Part shown: positions 9,303-17,422 of the stretch, piece after piece | Position numbering within the stretch: the first letter of the stretch is position 1 | Layout: every line of letters starts with the position of its first letter | DNA from: Hymenobacter volaticus | Lineage (GTDB): Bacteria; Bacteroidota; Bacteroidia; Cytophagales; Hymenobacteraceae | Assembly: GCF_022921055.1 (NCBI RefSeq) | Contig: NZ_CP095061.1 | Location: 1,899,501-1,963,500 of the forward strand | Length of the DNA stretch: 64,000 nucleotides | Direction: 5' to 3' | The notes under the pieces: model-generated | Told to the model about the DNA's origin: nothing | The model's input: the letters and a program-made list of their open reading frames with translations, nothing else | The model's database searches: none | Program-made: the position numbers and the translations under genes

Positions 9303-10085
9303 ATGAACAACCGAATCCAACAAGCTTTCCAAAAGCAGGGCAAGAAGCTGCTCAATGTGTACTTCACGGCGGGCTATCCACGTCTGCACGACACAGTGCC
9401 GGTGCTCAAAGCCCTGACCACTGCCGGTGCCGACCTCATCGAAATTGGGATGCCGTTTTCTGACCCCCTCGCCGACGGTCCCGTGATTCAGCAGAGCAGC
9501 ACTGTGGCGTTGCAAAACGGTATGAACATGCGGGTGCTGTTCACGCAGCTCAAAGACATCCGCAATGAGGTGCCCGAAACGCCGATTTTGCTGATGGGTT
9601 ACCTGAACCCGGTGATGCAATTCGGGGTGGAAAACTTCTGCCGCGAAGCTGCCGCTGCGGGCGTCGATGGCGTTATCCTGCCCGACTTGCCGCTCGACGA
9701 TTACGTGGCTGAGTATCAGGAAATCTTCCGGCGTTACAACCTGAAGCCAGTGTTTCTGATTACGCCCCAAACGGCTCCTTCCCGCATCCGTCGCATCGAT
9801 GAACTAACGGATTCGTTTCTGTACCTCGTTTCTGGGCCGGGAACCACGGGCGGCGCTAACACGCAGGCCGAAGGCGTGCAGGATGCATATTTCCAGCGCA
9901 TCGAGGACATGCAGCTGCGAAATCCGCGCCTCATCGGTTTCGGCATTGCCGATAAAGCGTCGTTTCAGCACGCTTGCCAGTACGCCGAAGGAGCCATCAT
10001 TGGCTCGGCTCTGATTAAGGCGCTGGATGGTACCGATGATGCACCGGCGGCTGCCGCCAAGTTTGTTTCCTCCGTTCTTAATTAA
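9303..10085 (+). CDS. trpA: tryptophan synthase alpha chain
   Basis: 260 residues from the ATG at 9303. The catalytic Glu and phosphate region lie in DLIEIGMPFSDPLADGP, and the catalytic Asp in GVDGVILPDLPLDDY. FLYLVSGPGTTGG near residue 180 is the phosphate loop. It cleaves indole-3-glycerol phosphate to indole for TrpB. It ends the classical trp set; the next gene, a DAHP synthase, is 247 bases away across a palindromic repeat. Confidence 0.95.
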   Translation: MNNRIQQAFQKQGKKLLNVYFTAGYPRLHDTVPVLKALTTAGADLIEIGMPFSDPLADGPVIQQSSTVALQNGMNMRVLFTQLKDIRNEVPETPILLMGYLNPVMQFGVENFCREAAAAGVDGVILPDLPLDDYVAEYQEIFRRYNLKPVFLITPQTAPSRIRRIDELTDSFLYLVSGPGTTGGANTQAEGVQDAYFQRIEDMQLRNPRLIGFGIADKASFQHACQYAEGAIIGSALIKALDGTDDAPAAAAKFVSSVLN

Positions 10086-10166
10086 AGAGAGCGTCAATAA
10101 GGGCACCGTTTGATCGACGTACATTAAAATCAAAGCCTCGCAAGCTGACGCTGCCAAACTATGTGA

Positions 10167-10260
10167 GTCATGCTGAGCGGAGCCGAAGCATCTCGCGTGC
10201 TGACGTTGTCATGCTAACTCAACGAGTCGAGCGAGATGCTTTGGCTGCGCTCAGCATGAC
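10167..10260. repeat. interspersed palindromic repeat, family 1, copy A
   Basis: A 30-base left arm (10167-10196) is repeated inverted at 10231-10260 with few mismatches, separated by a 34-base loop. The arms carry the core ATGCTGAGCGGAGCCGAAGC and its complement. The same arms recur at 20296-20389, 37065-37211 and 39902-40016. A partial arm also lies at about 10287-10307. It sits between trpA and the DAHP synthase gene. A transcript would fold into a long hairpin that could terminate or stabilise the trp mRNA. Confidence 0.85.
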
Positions 10261-10332
10261 AATACTACTCTAATGTCAGCGCCACAAATGCTTCGGCAGG
10301 TTCAGTAAGACAGTATTTAAAAGAATAAGTCA

Positions 10333-11346
10333 GTGATAATTCAACTCGACCCTCACATCACCGAAGCCGCGAAGGCGGATATTCTGGCGCAAATTAAGGC
10401 TGTCAAGTACAAAGCGACGGACGTAACCACGCAGCGGGCGCACTACCTCGTGGCCATCGGTAAGGCAGATTTCGATTTGCGCACCATCGGCCAACTGCCG
10501 GGTATCCTTGACATTCATCGGGTGTCAGATGATTATAAGCTGGTGAGCCGCAAGTGGCGCGTGCGCCCCACGGTGCTCGACCTCGGCGACGGGGTGCGCA
10601 TTGGGGAAGGCAGCCTGACGTTGGCCGCCGGACCATGCAGCATCGAGAGCGAGCCGCAGATGGAGCTGATGATGCAGCACCTCATCGACAACGACGTGCG
10701 CATTATGCGCGGGGGCGTGTTCAAGCCTCGTTCGTCGCCGTACTCGTTTCGCGGTTTGGGCATGGATGGGTTGAAACTATTCCACCAGATGGCCCGGACC
10801 CGCGGCATTAAAATCATAACCGAAGTGATGCAGGTGTCGCAGGTAGAAGAGATGCACGACTACGTGGACGTGTTTCAGGTAGGCGCCCGTAACACGCAGA
10901 ACTTCAATTTGCTCGATGCCTTGGGTGGCGTCGATAAGCCAGTGATGATCAAGCGCGGTATCTCGGGCACGCTGGAAGAACTACTCTCGTCGGCAGAGTA
11001 CGTGTTTTCGGGTGGCAACGAGAAGTTGATCTTGTGCGAGCGGGGCATTCGGACCTTTGAAACGGCCAGCCGCAACACCCTTGATTTGAACGCCGTGCCT
11101 ATTCTGAAAGAGAAAACGCACTTGCCTGTCATCGTGGATCCTTCGCACGGCATTGGCATTCGGGAGTATGTGCCCACAATGGCGCTAGCCGGCGTAATGG
11201 CCGGTGCCGATGGTATCATCTACGAGGCCCACGAAAAGCCCGAAGAAGCTGCTTCCGACGGAGCCCAAACCTTGAACTTCGAGGAGTCAGGCCGCCTGAT
11301 TCGCAACCTGCGCAAGGTGTACGCGCTGCGGCAGGAACTAGAGTAG
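10333..11346 (+). CDS. aroF: 3-deoxy-7-phosphoheptulonate (DAHP) synthase, type I beta
   Basis: 337 residues starting at a GTG (10333). Residues 1-70 look like the ferredoxin-like regulatory domain found in Thermotoga-type enzymes; the catalytic barrel begins at SLTLAAGPCSIESE and carries GGVFKPRSSPYSFRGLG, KRGISGTLEE, LCERGIRTFE and VDPSHGIGIRE with its metal and substrate residues. It condenses PEP and erythrose 4-phosphate, the entry to the shikimate pathway, so its position behind trpA couples precursor supply to tryptophan synthesis. The name aroF is conventional; the isoform letter cannot be read from sequence. Confidence 0.88.
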   Translation: MIIQLDPHITEAAKADILAQIKAVKYKATDVTTQRAHYLVAIGKADFDLRTIGQLPGILDIHRVSDDYKLVSRKWRVRPTVLDLGDGVRIGEGSLTLAAGPCSIESEPQMELMMQHLIDNDVRIMRGGVFKPRSSPYSFRGLGMDGLKLFHQMARTRGIKIITEVMQVSQVEEMHDYVDVFQVGARNTQNFNLLDALGGVDKPVMIKRGISGTLEELLSSAEYVFSGGNEKLILCERGIRTFETASRNTLDLNAVPILKEKTHLPVIVDPSHGIGIREYVPTMALAGVMAGADGIIYEAHEKPEEAASDGAQTLNFEESGRLIRNLRKVYALRQELE

Positions 11347-11474
11347 GCAACTCGTTTTTGGTTGTTTGTTTTTCGTTATTGGTGGTTGGTATTCCGCTAG
11401 CTAGCCGGCTGTTCAGCTTTGAAGTTGACTAGTTGCCGGCTAGCGTAATCACCATCGATACCGGACAACTCGCC

Positions 11475-12836
11475 ATGACCTTTACTTTCAGCGCCTACAG
11501 TAGCTTGCTGCTGCCCTTCTTTTTGCAAGGGGTAGTGGTGAGCGTGGTGCTGCTGACGCGCGGCCGACGGCACGGAACCACTTCGGATGGGTGGCTGGCC
11601 TTGCTGCTCATGCTGCACTCCATTCGGTTGGCGCAGTGGATGCTCGGGTTTGGCGGCTGGTACGACGCCCACAACGCGCTGTCGACGTTCATGTTCTACT
11701 TCCCGTTTGGGAATTGGCTGGCGTTGGGGCCCACGCTTTACTTTTATTTCCGTAGCCTCACTAACCAGGAGTTTCGGTTTGGACGAGGGGAGTTGCTGCA
11801 TTTTGCGCCGGCGCTACTGTATTTGGGGTGGCGGGCTGCTGCTTTTGTAGTGGATGTCGGGTGGGAGCATGGGGTGCGCGGGCTGCCGTTTCCGTATCAT
11901 TTCGGCACCAAAGGCCAGTTGGCAGCCATGCAGCAAGGCATAAGTTTTTGGGTGGAGGCGCTCGGCTACGTATCGGTGGCGTGGTATACCTGGCAAACCT
12001 TGCGCGAGTACCAACAGTACCGCCGCTACATCAACGACTACTTCTCCGATACCGAGCAAATCCGGTTTGTGTGGCTGCGCAATTTGCTGGTAGTCATGCT
12101 GCTCGGGGTGGGCATTACGTTTCTGTTTTCGGTGGTAAATGCGAGCGTGATGTCGCTCGACTATTACCAAGTGTGGTACGAGTTCCTCGCCACGGGCATC
12201 CTGATCTACTTTCTCAGCATTGCCGGTTTGCTCACCAACGACCGGCTGGCCGCTCCGCTACAGTTCTTACCCACTCCCGAGGCAGCGGAAGGGCTTACGC
12301 ATACGCCGGCTATGCCACTGGCCGGACTTCCACCTGAAATGATACTCGCCGTACCTGTCATCTCAAGCGAAGGCGTTGCTTGGTCCTCCACTTCTTTACA
12401 GGCCACTCCCAACAGCACATCAGTCATTGAAACTGCAGCTACGGCTTCGGTGGCTAAAAAGCCTGCGCTAGTCTCGGAAACCACCGACCCGGAACTGGTC
12501 CGGTGGGCCACTCGCCTTACCAACCTCATGGTCACGGACCGGCCTTACCTAGCCCCGGAACTGACTTTGCCAGAACTAGCGGTGCGTCTGGGTACTAATA
12601 CGTCAGTGTTGTCGCGGGTCATCAATACGGGCTTCGGGCAAAATTTCAACGACTACGTGAACGAGTACCGTGTGCAGGAAGCCGAGCGCCGTTTGCGCGA
12701 CCCGAAGTTCCGGCACTACACGTTGCTCGCGGTGGCCCTAGAATCGGGGTTCAATTCCAAATCTACCTTCAATCGGGTGTTCAAAAAGCTGCGCGGCGCC
12801 ACCCCTAGTGAGGTAGCAGCTGGTCTCAATCTATAA
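11475..12836 (+). CDS. membrane-anchored AraC-family transcriptional regulator
   Basis: 453 residues from the ATG at 11475; a TTG at 11433 is the only longer alternative. Seven hydrophobic segments fill residues about 5-245, followed by a low-complexity Ala/Ser/Thr linker (about 255-340). The C-terminal 100 residues are a double helix-turn-helix of the AraC/XylS type: LTLPELAVRLGTNTSVLSRV and ALESGFNSKSTFNRVFKK. The architecture, a 7-TM sensor joined to AraC, is common in Bacteroidota. Ligand and targets are unknown. It is 128 bases downstream of the DAHP synthase and may be cotranscribed. Confidence 0.85.
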   Translation: MTFTFSAYSSLLLPFFLQGVVVSVVLLTRGRRHGTTSDGWLALLLMLHSIRLAQWMLGFGGWYDAHNALSTFMFYFPFGNWLALGPTLYFYFRSLTNQEFRFGRGELLHFAPALLYLGWRAAAFVVDVGWEHGVRGLPFPYHFGTKGQLAAMQQGISFWVEALGYVSVAWYTWQTLREYQQYRRYINDYFSDTEQIRFVWLRNLLVVMLLGVGITFLFSVVNASVMSLDYYQVWYEFLATGILIYFLSIAGLLTNDRLAAPLQFLPTPEAAEGLTHTPAMPLAGLPPEMILAVPVISSEGVAWSSTSLQATPNSTSVIETAATASVAKKPALVSETTDPELVRWATRLTNLMVTDRPYLAPELTLPELAVRLGTNTSVLSRVINTGFGQNFNDYVNEYRVQEAERRLRDPKFRHYTLLAVALESGFNSKSTFNRVFKKLRGATPSEVAAGLNL

Positions 12837-12928
12837 GTTGGGACGTCCCGGAAGGTAATTCGGGGCGCTTGGGGCAGGAGTGGGGTGTTCCTTTGGAGCA
12901 TCATTTCACTAACCCCTTCCATCCACTT

Positions 12929-13312
12929 ATGTGTACCCTGAACCTACTTCGTTTTCAGTTGCCCTTGGCCATGCTAGCTGGGTTGCTTCTACTGACTAGT
13001 GCCTACTGGGGTAATGTCCATTCCGATTTGTTTATCGAGCCTGGCAAGCAGTTCGTGCTTGGTGGCAACCAGCGAGGTGCCATTAAAGTAGCCGCCCGCA
13101 ATGTGGGCAAAGCGGCCGTTGACGTAAAAGAGCGCACTGCCGCGGGGCCCTTGTTCAGTAAAGCCACCCTTAAACCCGGCCAACGAGCAACACTCCAATT
13201 TGCGGCTGGCTCGGCGGCTGTGCTCGTTAATGCCACCGACACCAAGGCCAACCTAGACCTGCGCATCACCGGCGAAGCGGGCCTAAATATGAGTAGCGAG
13301 AACAAGCTTTGA
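12929..13312 (+). CDS. small secreted or membrane-anchored hypothetical protein
   Basis: 127 residues from the ATG at 12929 (MCTLNLLRF); a TTG 60 bases upstream is less likely. One hydrophobic segment at residues about 8-26 is followed by a beta-rich domain (QFVLGGNQRGAIKVAARN, TLKPGQRATLQFAAGSA). No family is recognised. It precedes the DoxX-like gene by 46 bases on the same strand, so the two are probably expressed together at the envelope. Confidence 0.6.
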   Translation: MCTLNLLRFQLPLAMLAGLLLLTSAYWGNVHSDLFIEPGKQFVLGGNQRGAIKVAARNVGKAAVDVKERTAAGPLFSKATLKPGQRATLQFAAGSAAVLVNATDTKANLDLRITGEAGLNMSSENKL

Positions 13313-13358
13313 GAGAAAACAACTGCGTCAAAAGTTTTAACTCTCATTTCGTCTCGCC

Positions 13359-14392
13359 ATGAAAAAGCTCTTGTTCATTGCCCCGCCTTTCTCTTCACGC
13401 TTTGCTGATAGTGCCTGGCTCCTTTTCCGTCTGCACGCAGGGCTATTTATTGCCATTGGGGGCGGTTGGGTTAAACTGGTTGACCTGACTACTGCGCAAG
13501 AAACCACCAAGCTAACATCTAGCACTGCCCCCTTGGGCCCGCCCGATTGGTTTGTGCAGCAAGTGGCCAACCTCGGCTTCACTTACCCAACACCGTATTT
13601 GTGGGTTGGCTGGCTGCTTGGGGAGAATTTGCTGGTGGACTACTCATAGCAGCAGGCCTACTGACTCGTTGGAGTGGGGTGCAGCTTGCTTTTCAGTTTC
13701 TGATAATCGCCTTTTTGTGGTATGGTGAGCCCGAACCTTTTGTCGGTATGTATTACCAACAGCTGCTATTTTGGGCCTTCGTGTTGGTAGCAGTTGTTGG
13801 GGGTGGGCGCTACTCCCTAGACTATTGGCTGATGCAAAAATTCAGTGCTAGCCCAATGCCGTTGCGGACCGCTACTGTGAAAGCGCAAGTAGCTATTGCT
13901 TTGTTTGTACTGGTCGTCGGCTCGGTGGCGCAGGCTTCGGAAGCACCTGCTAAAGTAGCTATGCAAGAGCTGCGCGCTATCACTCAGGAGTGGAACGGCT
14001 CTCTAACCTATCTAGATTACACTACCAAAAAGCCTGTTACGCTTGTTACGACTCTCCATGGCATGCAAGCCACTCCGCAGGAGTTATTACTCAACTTCGT
14101 GTACCGGGAGCCGAATGGCAGCCAAGTGAAAGGCGCTGACAAGGTCTTGCTTTCCGTTGATGGCACTTGCCTTACTTGGGATGGCGTGCCGCTGCAAATC
14201 AGCAGTAAGACTTATTTGCCTAACGAAACGCTGCAGCTTGTGCTTGAAGGCCGTGGGCTAGACGACAAGAAGAATTGCTCGATTAAGCGCACTATGTTGC
14301 TGAGTGCGCACCAGTTCTCAATACTGAAAGAAGTGAAATACAATAGTACTACAGTCTTTGTGATGCGCAACAAGTACGAATTTCAGCGGTAA
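13359..14392 (+). pseudogene. frameshifted DoxX-like membrane protein with C-terminal exported domain
   Basis: Two overlapping frames make one protein of about 344 residues. The first frame (13359-13649) gives the DoxX start LLFRLHAGLFIAIGGG; the second continues it with GWLAAWGEFAGGLLIAAG and two or three more membrane helices. One extra T in the TTT run at 13598-13600 joins them (Tyr-Phe-Val-Gly-Trp). After the DoxX part comes a further hydrophobic stretch and a roughly 150-residue soluble domain with a possible own start at 13856 (signal-peptide-like, VGSVAQA), unrecognised. So the ORF may be a DoxX fusion or two adjacent genes. The break may be a sequencing artefact. Confidence 0.65.
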
Positions 14393-14617
14393 GGCTTTAA
14401 AAGAGAAAGCAGCTAAAAGCACTAAGATATTGCTGCTATATAGGACAACTATTTAGATAAGGCTTCAAAATTATAAGGGGTTTGCTCGAAAAATGCGTCT
14501 TTATTGAGATTATGCCCCTTTAGTTAAAGGTGTGTAAGGATAAAAGGTCATGTTATTTTTCTGATGTGCATAAAAAAAACAATAGCTCGACTGATACAGG
14601 TTATAAATCTTATACTT

Positions 14618-14625
14618 TATATTTG
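14618..14625 (+). promoter_or_regulatory. -7 element of the phenylalanine hydroxylase leader
   Basis: TATATTTG matches TAnnTTTG exactly. A -33 TTG at the usual distance is not evident. Transcription would begin at about 14631, next to the ATG of the putative leader ORF. The stretch 14393-14617 upstream is AT-rich and holds nothing else recognisable. Confidence 0.55.
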
Positions 14626-14630
14626 TCACC

Positions 14631-14723
14631 ATGATGTCGCTCCAATTAGTGAAACAGTTCTGCCTAACCAATATTCGTCCCGCGCGGGACGGAGTCGGGC
14701 TGCTTTGCCGGTACGGAAGCTAG
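14631..14723 (+). CDS. putative leader ORF ahead of phenylalanine hydroxylase
   Basis: A 30-codon ORF starts ATG-ATG and ends TAG at 14721. It contains one Phe (codon 10), one Tyr (codon 28) and three Cys/two Leu-Leu-type positions, so it lacks the run of regulatory codons seen in the trp leader. It covers a perfect 16-base palindrome at 14676-14691 and the antiterminator strand at 14691-14701. It could be a translated sensor peptide, or chance coding potential over a structured RNA leader. Confidence 0.35.
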   Translation: MMSLQLVKQFCLTNIRPARDGVGLLCRYGS

Positions 14724-14794
14724 AAGCGAATCATGCTACTTAACCTCTGAAACCTTATATAGCCCGACTCCTAACTCAAGGAGCCGGGTTTTTT
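14676..14794 (+). terminator. leader attenuator of phenylalanine hydroxylase
   Basis: An intrinsic terminator is formed by 14761-14771 and 14780-14790 (11 bp including one A-C mismatch and one G-U) followed by six T. The left arm is also perfectly complementary over 11 bases to GGAGTCGGGCT at 14691-14701, so an antiterminator stronger than the terminator can form. The second strand is itself next to a self-complementary hairpin at 14676-14691. This three-way arrangement is that of a conditional terminator. The gene starts 14 bases after the T-run. Confidence 0.75.
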
Positions 14795-14807
14795 CTGTTA
14801 TACAGCC

Positions 14808-15542
14808 ATGTTACAGCAACACTACGACCGGTACACCACCCAAGACCAACTGGTTTGGAAGGTATTGTTCGACCGCCAAACCGCTCTGCTGCACAAACGT
14901 GCTTGCCGAGCTTTCGCGGATGGCTTGCAACGCGTTGGGTTTCGTCGCAACGCCATTCCCAACTTCGAGGAGACCAGTGAGCGGCTCCAGAAGGCTACGG
15001 GTTGGCAGCTAGAGCCCGTACGTGGCATGCTCAACGATGCTGAGTTCTTCGGCTTGCTAGCGCAACGCAAGTTTCCTGCTACCGTCTGGATCCGTTCCAT
15101 GACGCAGTTCGACTTCATCGAGGAGCCCGACTTGTTTCACGGTGTATTTGGGCACGTGCCTTTACTCATGGACAAGGCGTTTGCTGATTTTCTGCATTTC
15201 TTAGGCCAAGTAGCTGCGCAGCATCTGCACGATGCCGCCGCGCTGGAGCGACTCGATCGGCTCTATGGTTTCACGGTGCAGTTTGGGCTAGTCGAAGAAA
15301 ACGGCGCTACTCGGATGTATGGCGCCGGTTTGCTGTCCTCATCAGGCGAGATTCACCACTGCATTGCCGACGAAAGCACCCGGCGACCCTTCGACTTGGC
15401 TACTGTGTTGCACACGCCCTACAGCGAAGCGCATTTGCAGGACCAATATTTCGTGCTGCCCAATTGGGAGCACCTCACGGGCAGCGTAGCCGAGCTAGCG
15501 GCCCTTCTAGCTTCTGATTGGCAACTAAAACCAGTGGAATAA
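14808..15542 (+). CDS. phhA: phenylalanine-4-hydroxylase-like aromatic amino acid hydroxylase
   Basis: 244 residues, the size of bacterial single-domain enzymes. The fold signature FHGVFGHVPLL (residues 110-120) supplies the two iron His ligands, H111 and H116, and YGAGLLSSSGEIHHC is conserved. The known enzyme hydroxylates Phe to Tyr with a pterin cofactor and Fe(II). Two active-site positions are unusual: the residue after the first His is Gly instead of Asp/Glu, and the expected Glu iron ligand in FTVEFGL reads Gln (FTVQFGL, residue 158). Activity is therefore less certain than membership of the family. Expression is probably governed by the attenuator at 14676-14794. Confidence 0.85.
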   Translation: MLQQHYDRYTTQDQLVWKVLFDRQTALLHKRACRAFADGLQRVGFRRNAIPNFEETSERLQKATGWQLEPVRGMLNDAEFFGLLAQRKFPATVWIRSMTQFDFIEEPDLFHGVFGHVPLLMDKAFADFLHFLGQVAAQHLHDAAALERLDRLYGFTVQFGLVEENGATRMYGAGLLSSSGEIHHCIADESTRRPFDLATVLHTPYSEAHLQDQYFVLPNWEHLTGSVAELAALLASDWQLKPVE

Positions 15543-15752
15543 ATTTCTTATATTCAGAACCACAACAAGCAATAGTGTGGAAGCCTGTTCCGCAGTTTTT
15601 CAAGTTGTCTGAAGCATGGCAGTGGGAGGGGGATACTAGTACAGCCATTGTTTCCAACTCGAAAAAGCCGGGTCGGTTTCTGCTCTATCTGCTTGTTGTT
15701 TTTTGAAAGTAGGTTTGGTGGAGGCAATTATTTTAAATTTTTTCTACCTCCG

Positions 15753-15800
15753 AATAACAACAAAGCCCGTCTGCGCATACAGACGGGCTTTGTTGTTATT
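15753..15800. terminator. bidirectional terminator
   Basis: A perfect 21-bp stem (15753-15773 with 15780-15800) with a 6-base loop is flanked by T-rich and A-rich sequence. It lies between the convergent phenylalanine hydroxylase and dienelactone hydrolase genes and can serve both. The rest of 15543-15878 holds no supported gene. Confidence 0.85.
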
Positions 15801-15878
15801 GGCAAGGAAGCAGTGTAAAGAAAGTTGCAGATAGTATGACCACCAACTACTTACAACCGTCTGCCCATAGTGTCGACC

Positions 15879-16742
15879 TTAGCTTTTTAGCTTGAAGTTC
15901 TTCTTTAGGTAGGTCACCGACAGCGCGTGGGCATCGTCGCCAAACGTCTTGTTGTATTTGGGATTAGAAGGATTAGCAAAGGCATGGTCGGCGTCGTAGC
16001 TCTTAATGGTCACCTTCTTTTTGGCGGCAGCCATGTCTTTCTGAAACTGAGTTACCACCTCAGGATTAATCCACTTATCCTGGCTGCCGAAAATGCCAAG
16101 CACGTCCGTATTCAAGGTTTTAAGTTTGGCCACGTCTTTTTCCGGCATGCCGTAGTACATCACGCAGCCCACGTCTTGCTTGCCGGCCAGCAAAGCAGTT
16201 TGTAAGCTCCAGCCCCCGCCAAAGCACCAGCCCACACTTGCCACTTGTGCCTTAGAACCAGCGTATTGCACGGCTCCTTTGATGATGGCTTGCGCCCGGT
16301 CGGTTTTTACGGCTTGCATGTACTTGCCAGCTTCTTCAGGTGTGGTGGCTACTTGGCCGTCGTATAAATCGAGGGCTAGGATATTAACGCCGGGCAGGTC
16401 TTTAGCGTATTGCGCGGCTTCTTGCTTGATGTAGTCGTTGAGGCCCCACCACTCGTGAATCACGAACAGATACTTGTCGGAGGGAGTGGCGGATTTGATT
16501 TCGAATCCTTTCCCGGTTTTGCCGTCTGGAGTTTTAAACTCGATTGGCTGTCCTTCGCCCGCGTAGCGAAAAGGCAAGGGTGCATCGTGGCCGCCCGAGA
16601 AGTCTTCGTTGGTAGCAAGCATGGCAAATGCCTCGGTGGCGTTCTGACCAGCCGGCTTTGTGCAGCAACTCATCGTGCTTTGGGCCGAAGCCATAACCGC
16701 TGTGCCTAGTAGCACAGTAAGTAGAGTCCAGATTTTTTTCAT
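15879..16742 (-). CDS. secreted dienelactone hydrolase family protein
   Basis: 287 residues. A signal peptide (residues 1-20, ending VMASAQ) is followed by an alpha/beta-hydrolase of the dienelactone hydrolase family: LFVIHEWWGLNDYIKQEA, the Cys nucleophile in VGWCFGGGWS, LGIFGSQDKWINPE with the Asp, and DADHAFANP with the His. Family members hydrolyse dienelactone or other small esters; the periplasmic location and isolated gene do not suggest aromatic degradation specifically. The region 16743-16838 upstream shows no clear -7 element. Confidence 0.85.
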   Translation of the reverse strand: MKKIWTLLTVLLGTAVMASAQSTMSCCTKPAGQNATEAFAMLATNEDFSGGHDAPLPFRYAGEGQPIEFKTPDGKTGKGFEIKSATPSDKYLFVIHEWWGLNDYIKQEAAQYAKDLPGVNILALDLYDGQVATTPEEAGKYMQAVKTDRAQAIIKGAVQYAGSKAQVASVGWCFGGGWSLQTALLAGKQDVGCVMYYGMPEKDVAKLKTLNTDVLGIFGSQDKWINPEVVTQFQKDMAAAKKKVTIKSYDADHAFANPSNPKYNKTFGDDAHALSVTYLKKNFKLKS

Positions 16743-16838
16743 GTAGGAAGTAAGGAAGAAGGATTAGTACAAAAACTTGTAAACCAATGTAATGACACGG
16801 GTTTAAAAGACTGCGTGGTAAACTGTAAAATTGGAATT

Positions 16839-16846
16839 TAGTTTTG
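16839..16846 (+). promoter_or_regulatory. candidate -7 element upstream of the lipoprotein/M64 pair
   Basis: TAGTTTTG fits TAnnTTTG and is 79 bases before the ATG at 16926. No -33 TTG is seen at the expected spacing. Confidence 0.35.
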
Positions 16847-16925
16847 TACAATTACATAAGCTTATGCTGGAATCGGCCAGTTGACTGACAGTCAGGCGTA
16901 GTAGGTATTTGAGGGGCGACTGGTT

Positions 16926-17422
16926 ATGCGGCTTATCTATTATCTATCAAGTTGTGCATTCATCGTGCACGGGCTCTTAGCTTGCGCCCACCCCCCGTTG
17001 GCGACTTCAGGCCGCTGCCGGTGGTAACAGTAGCGCCTGCTCCCAAGCTGTTATTTCTTAGCGGTCGGCTAACAACCGAGGCGTCGGGCTCACGCCTCCA
17101 CGACATGCATGCTGAGGCAGTACCTGGCACTCTAAAGACGCCAGAAACAGCAACTGACACATCTACTTTTCTGCGCGTTTCCCAACTCGATAGTCGCCAC
17201 CAGGTAGTAAGTGAAACAAGAGTAACTCATCCGCTACGCCGGAGCCTGGAGCACGTAGCCGACGATCAGCGCACTTTCCAGCGAACTGAGGTGAAGTTGT
17301 CAACAGCCGAATTCTTTGTTCGGCTGGCTCTGAAGCCGACCGCCGCCACTGTTCGCATCGAGGAAATTGCTAACGGTCAAACGTTTATTCTTAGTGAGCT
17401 TCCTATTCCTTCTAAAATATGA
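16926..17422 (+). pseudogene. frameshifted lipoprotein coupled to the M64 peptidase
   Basis: The ATG at 16926 opens a lipoprotein signal (MRLIYYLSSCAF, lipobox LLAC) that runs out of frame after the six-C run at 16991-16996. Adding one C continues it into the frame ending TGA at 17422, giving 165 residues. The second half is a beta-rich domain (STAEFFVRLALKP, ATVRIEEIANG) resembling the N-terminal beta-sandwich that precedes the catalytic domain in larger M64 peptidases (inference). The stop overlaps the M64 start as ATGA, implying translational coupling. The C-run may be a sequencing error or a slippage site. Confidence 0.6.

Noticed and set aside
15518..15706. 62-residue frame overlapping the end of phhA
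   Set aside because: It overlaps the coding end of phhA, lacks a recognisable domain and sits over leader-like non-coding sequence before the terminator.
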